From: Bacteroides mediterraneensis
GTDB lineage: Bacteria; Bacteroidota; Bacteroidia; Bacteroidales; Bacteroidaceae
Reading direction: 5' to 3'
Assembly (NCBI RefSeq): GCF_016900355.1
Contig: NZ_JACJKA010000005.1
Coordinates: forward strand, 1-64,000
Length of the DNA stretch: 64,000 nucleotides
The position numbers were made by a program, and so were the translations under genes. The notes beneath the pieces were generated by a model, which was given only the letters and a program-made list of their open reading frames with translations, had not been told where the DNA came from and ran no database searches. Shown here piece after piece: positions 63,259 to 64,000 of this stretch. Numbering within the stretch: position 1 is the stretch's first letter; each line of letters starts with the position of its first letter.

Positions 63259-64000
63259 ATGAAACAAATACTGAAACGGATATTCCACCACGAAGAGCTG
63301 ACCCGTGAAGAGGCCTGCTCATTGATGCACAAAATGACCAGTGGTGAAATGAACGAAGCCCAAACAGCTGCCTTGCTGGCGGCTTTTCAGATGCGGGGCG
63401 TTACGGTAGACGAACTGATTGGTTTCCGGGATGCCTTGCTGGAGGCCTGTGTCCCCATCGACCTGCATGAATTTCATCCGATTGACATCGTAGGAACCGG
63501 AGGAGACGGAAAAAACACCTTCAACATTTCTACCTGTGCCTGCTTTGTAGTGGCGGGAGCCGGCTATCGGGTAGCCAAACACGGCAACTATGGAGCGACC
63601 TCCGTAAGTGGAGCCAGCAACGTCATGGAACATTACGGAGTGAAGTTCACCAACAATCCGGACAAACTGAAACGCTCTATCGAACAGTGTGGCATGGCCT
63701 ATCTGCATGCACCCTTCTTCCATCCGGCCCTGAAAACCGTGGCTCCTGTCCGCAAAGCACTGGGCGTACGTACCTTGTTCAACTTGCTGGGGCCGCTGGT
63801 CAACCCTTGTCATCCGGCCTGCCAGCTGTTGGGAGTAGCCGACCTGCCGCAAATGCGACTTTACACCAACACACTTCAGAAGCTCGGCCTTCAGTTTGCG
63901 GTGGTCAACAACCTGGATGGATACGACGAAATTTCGCTGACCGACGAATTCAAGGTAATGACCAATCGCTACGAGACCATTTACCGTCCATCGGATTTGG
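63259..64000 (+). CDS. trpD: anthranilate phosphoribosyltransferase (partial, runs off the window)
   Basis: TrpD joins anthranilate to phosphoribosyl pyrophosphate. The visible 247 codons carry MSGGEM-type helix ALLAAFQMRGVTVDELIG, the PRPP-binding IVGTGGDGKNTFNIST, and KHGNYGATSVSGASNVMEHYG. The frame is open at the right edge, about 80-90 codons short of a normal end. It starts 49 nt after trpG. Confidence 0.95.
   Translation, partial: MKQILKRIFHHEELTREEACSLMHKMTSGEMNEAQTAALLAAFQMRGVTVDELIGFRDALLEACVPIDLHEFHPIDIVGTGGDGKNTFNISTCACFVVAGAGYRVAKHGNYGATSVSGASNVMEHYGVKFTNNPDKLKRSIEQCGMAYLHAPFFHPALKTVAPVRKALGVRTLFNLLGPLVNPCHPACQLLGVADLPQMRLYTNTLQKLGLQFAVVNNLDGYDEISLTDEFKVMTNRYETIYRPSDL

Overview
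The window reads as chromosomal DNA of a Bacteroidales gut anaerobe (Bacteroides/Phocaeicola type). The evidence is consistent: SusC/SusD and FecA-type TonB receptors, Bacteroidota-only families (Porin_10, DUF4421, DUF4468, DUF4302, DUF4856), lipoprotein-rich operons, weak Shine-Dalgarno sites, and repeated matches to the Bacteroides promoter consensus (TTTG, about 19 bp, TAnnTTTG). I see no rRNA, tRNA, CRISPR array, transposase or phage gene.

Layout. 1-858: non-coding, with two copies of a rrn-spacer-like repeat and a 22-bp-periodic palindrome array. 859-1701: OmpA-like lipoprotein. 2153-12519: L-arabinose locus (Na+ symporter, mutarotase, NUDIX-type AraR, araD, araA, FGGY kinase, transketolase, rpiB), with three candidate AraR operators. 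12588-14636: divergent arginase-like enzyme and a DUF4468 protein, then a second 22-bp-period array. 14799-20599: fused SudAB/Nfn-like flavoprotein and a 2-oxoacid:ferredoxin oxidoreductase operon with a small membrane protein inside it. 20773-28788: envelope genes (porin, solute-binding protein, Gfo/Idh, DUF4421, FadL-like, W/G/Y-rich protein). 28918-35769: compact biotin operon bioB-A-F-G-C-D with an EamA transporter, preceded by a small basic protein and a long hairpin. 35980-41002: S9 peptidase, thioredoxin-like lipoprotein, and a BlaI/M56-TonB regulatory pair. 41498-42103: divergent exported thiol peroxidase, with a third 22-bp array upstream.

43348-57908 holds the most unusual content. 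A tightly packed minus-strand operon encodes SusC, SusD, a metallopeptidase-like lipoprotein without HExxH, DUF4302, an unknown lipoprotein, DUF4856, an imelysin-like lipoprotein, a FecA-like TonB receptor and a di-iron fatty acid hydroxylase. It looks like an iron or metallophore uptake system. Both susC and susD carry single-base frameshifts at this locus, while every neighbour is open. A short unit beyond its terminator encodes a lipoprotein and a PagL-like deacylase.

58128-64000: prmA, an AlkD-like gene, then the trp operon trpB-E-G-D (trpD runs off the window). The trp operon is led by a 17-residue peptide with tandem Trp codons and a complete attenuator.

The most notable unexplained signals are: (1) three intergenic arrays of imperfect palindromes with an exact 22-bp period; (2) the frameshifted SusCD and motif-deficient metallopeptidase/imelysin operon; (3) a 42-bp promoter segment repeated upstream of two adjacent genes; (4) the small RFRRWSRK protein and 60-nt hairpin leading into bioB.
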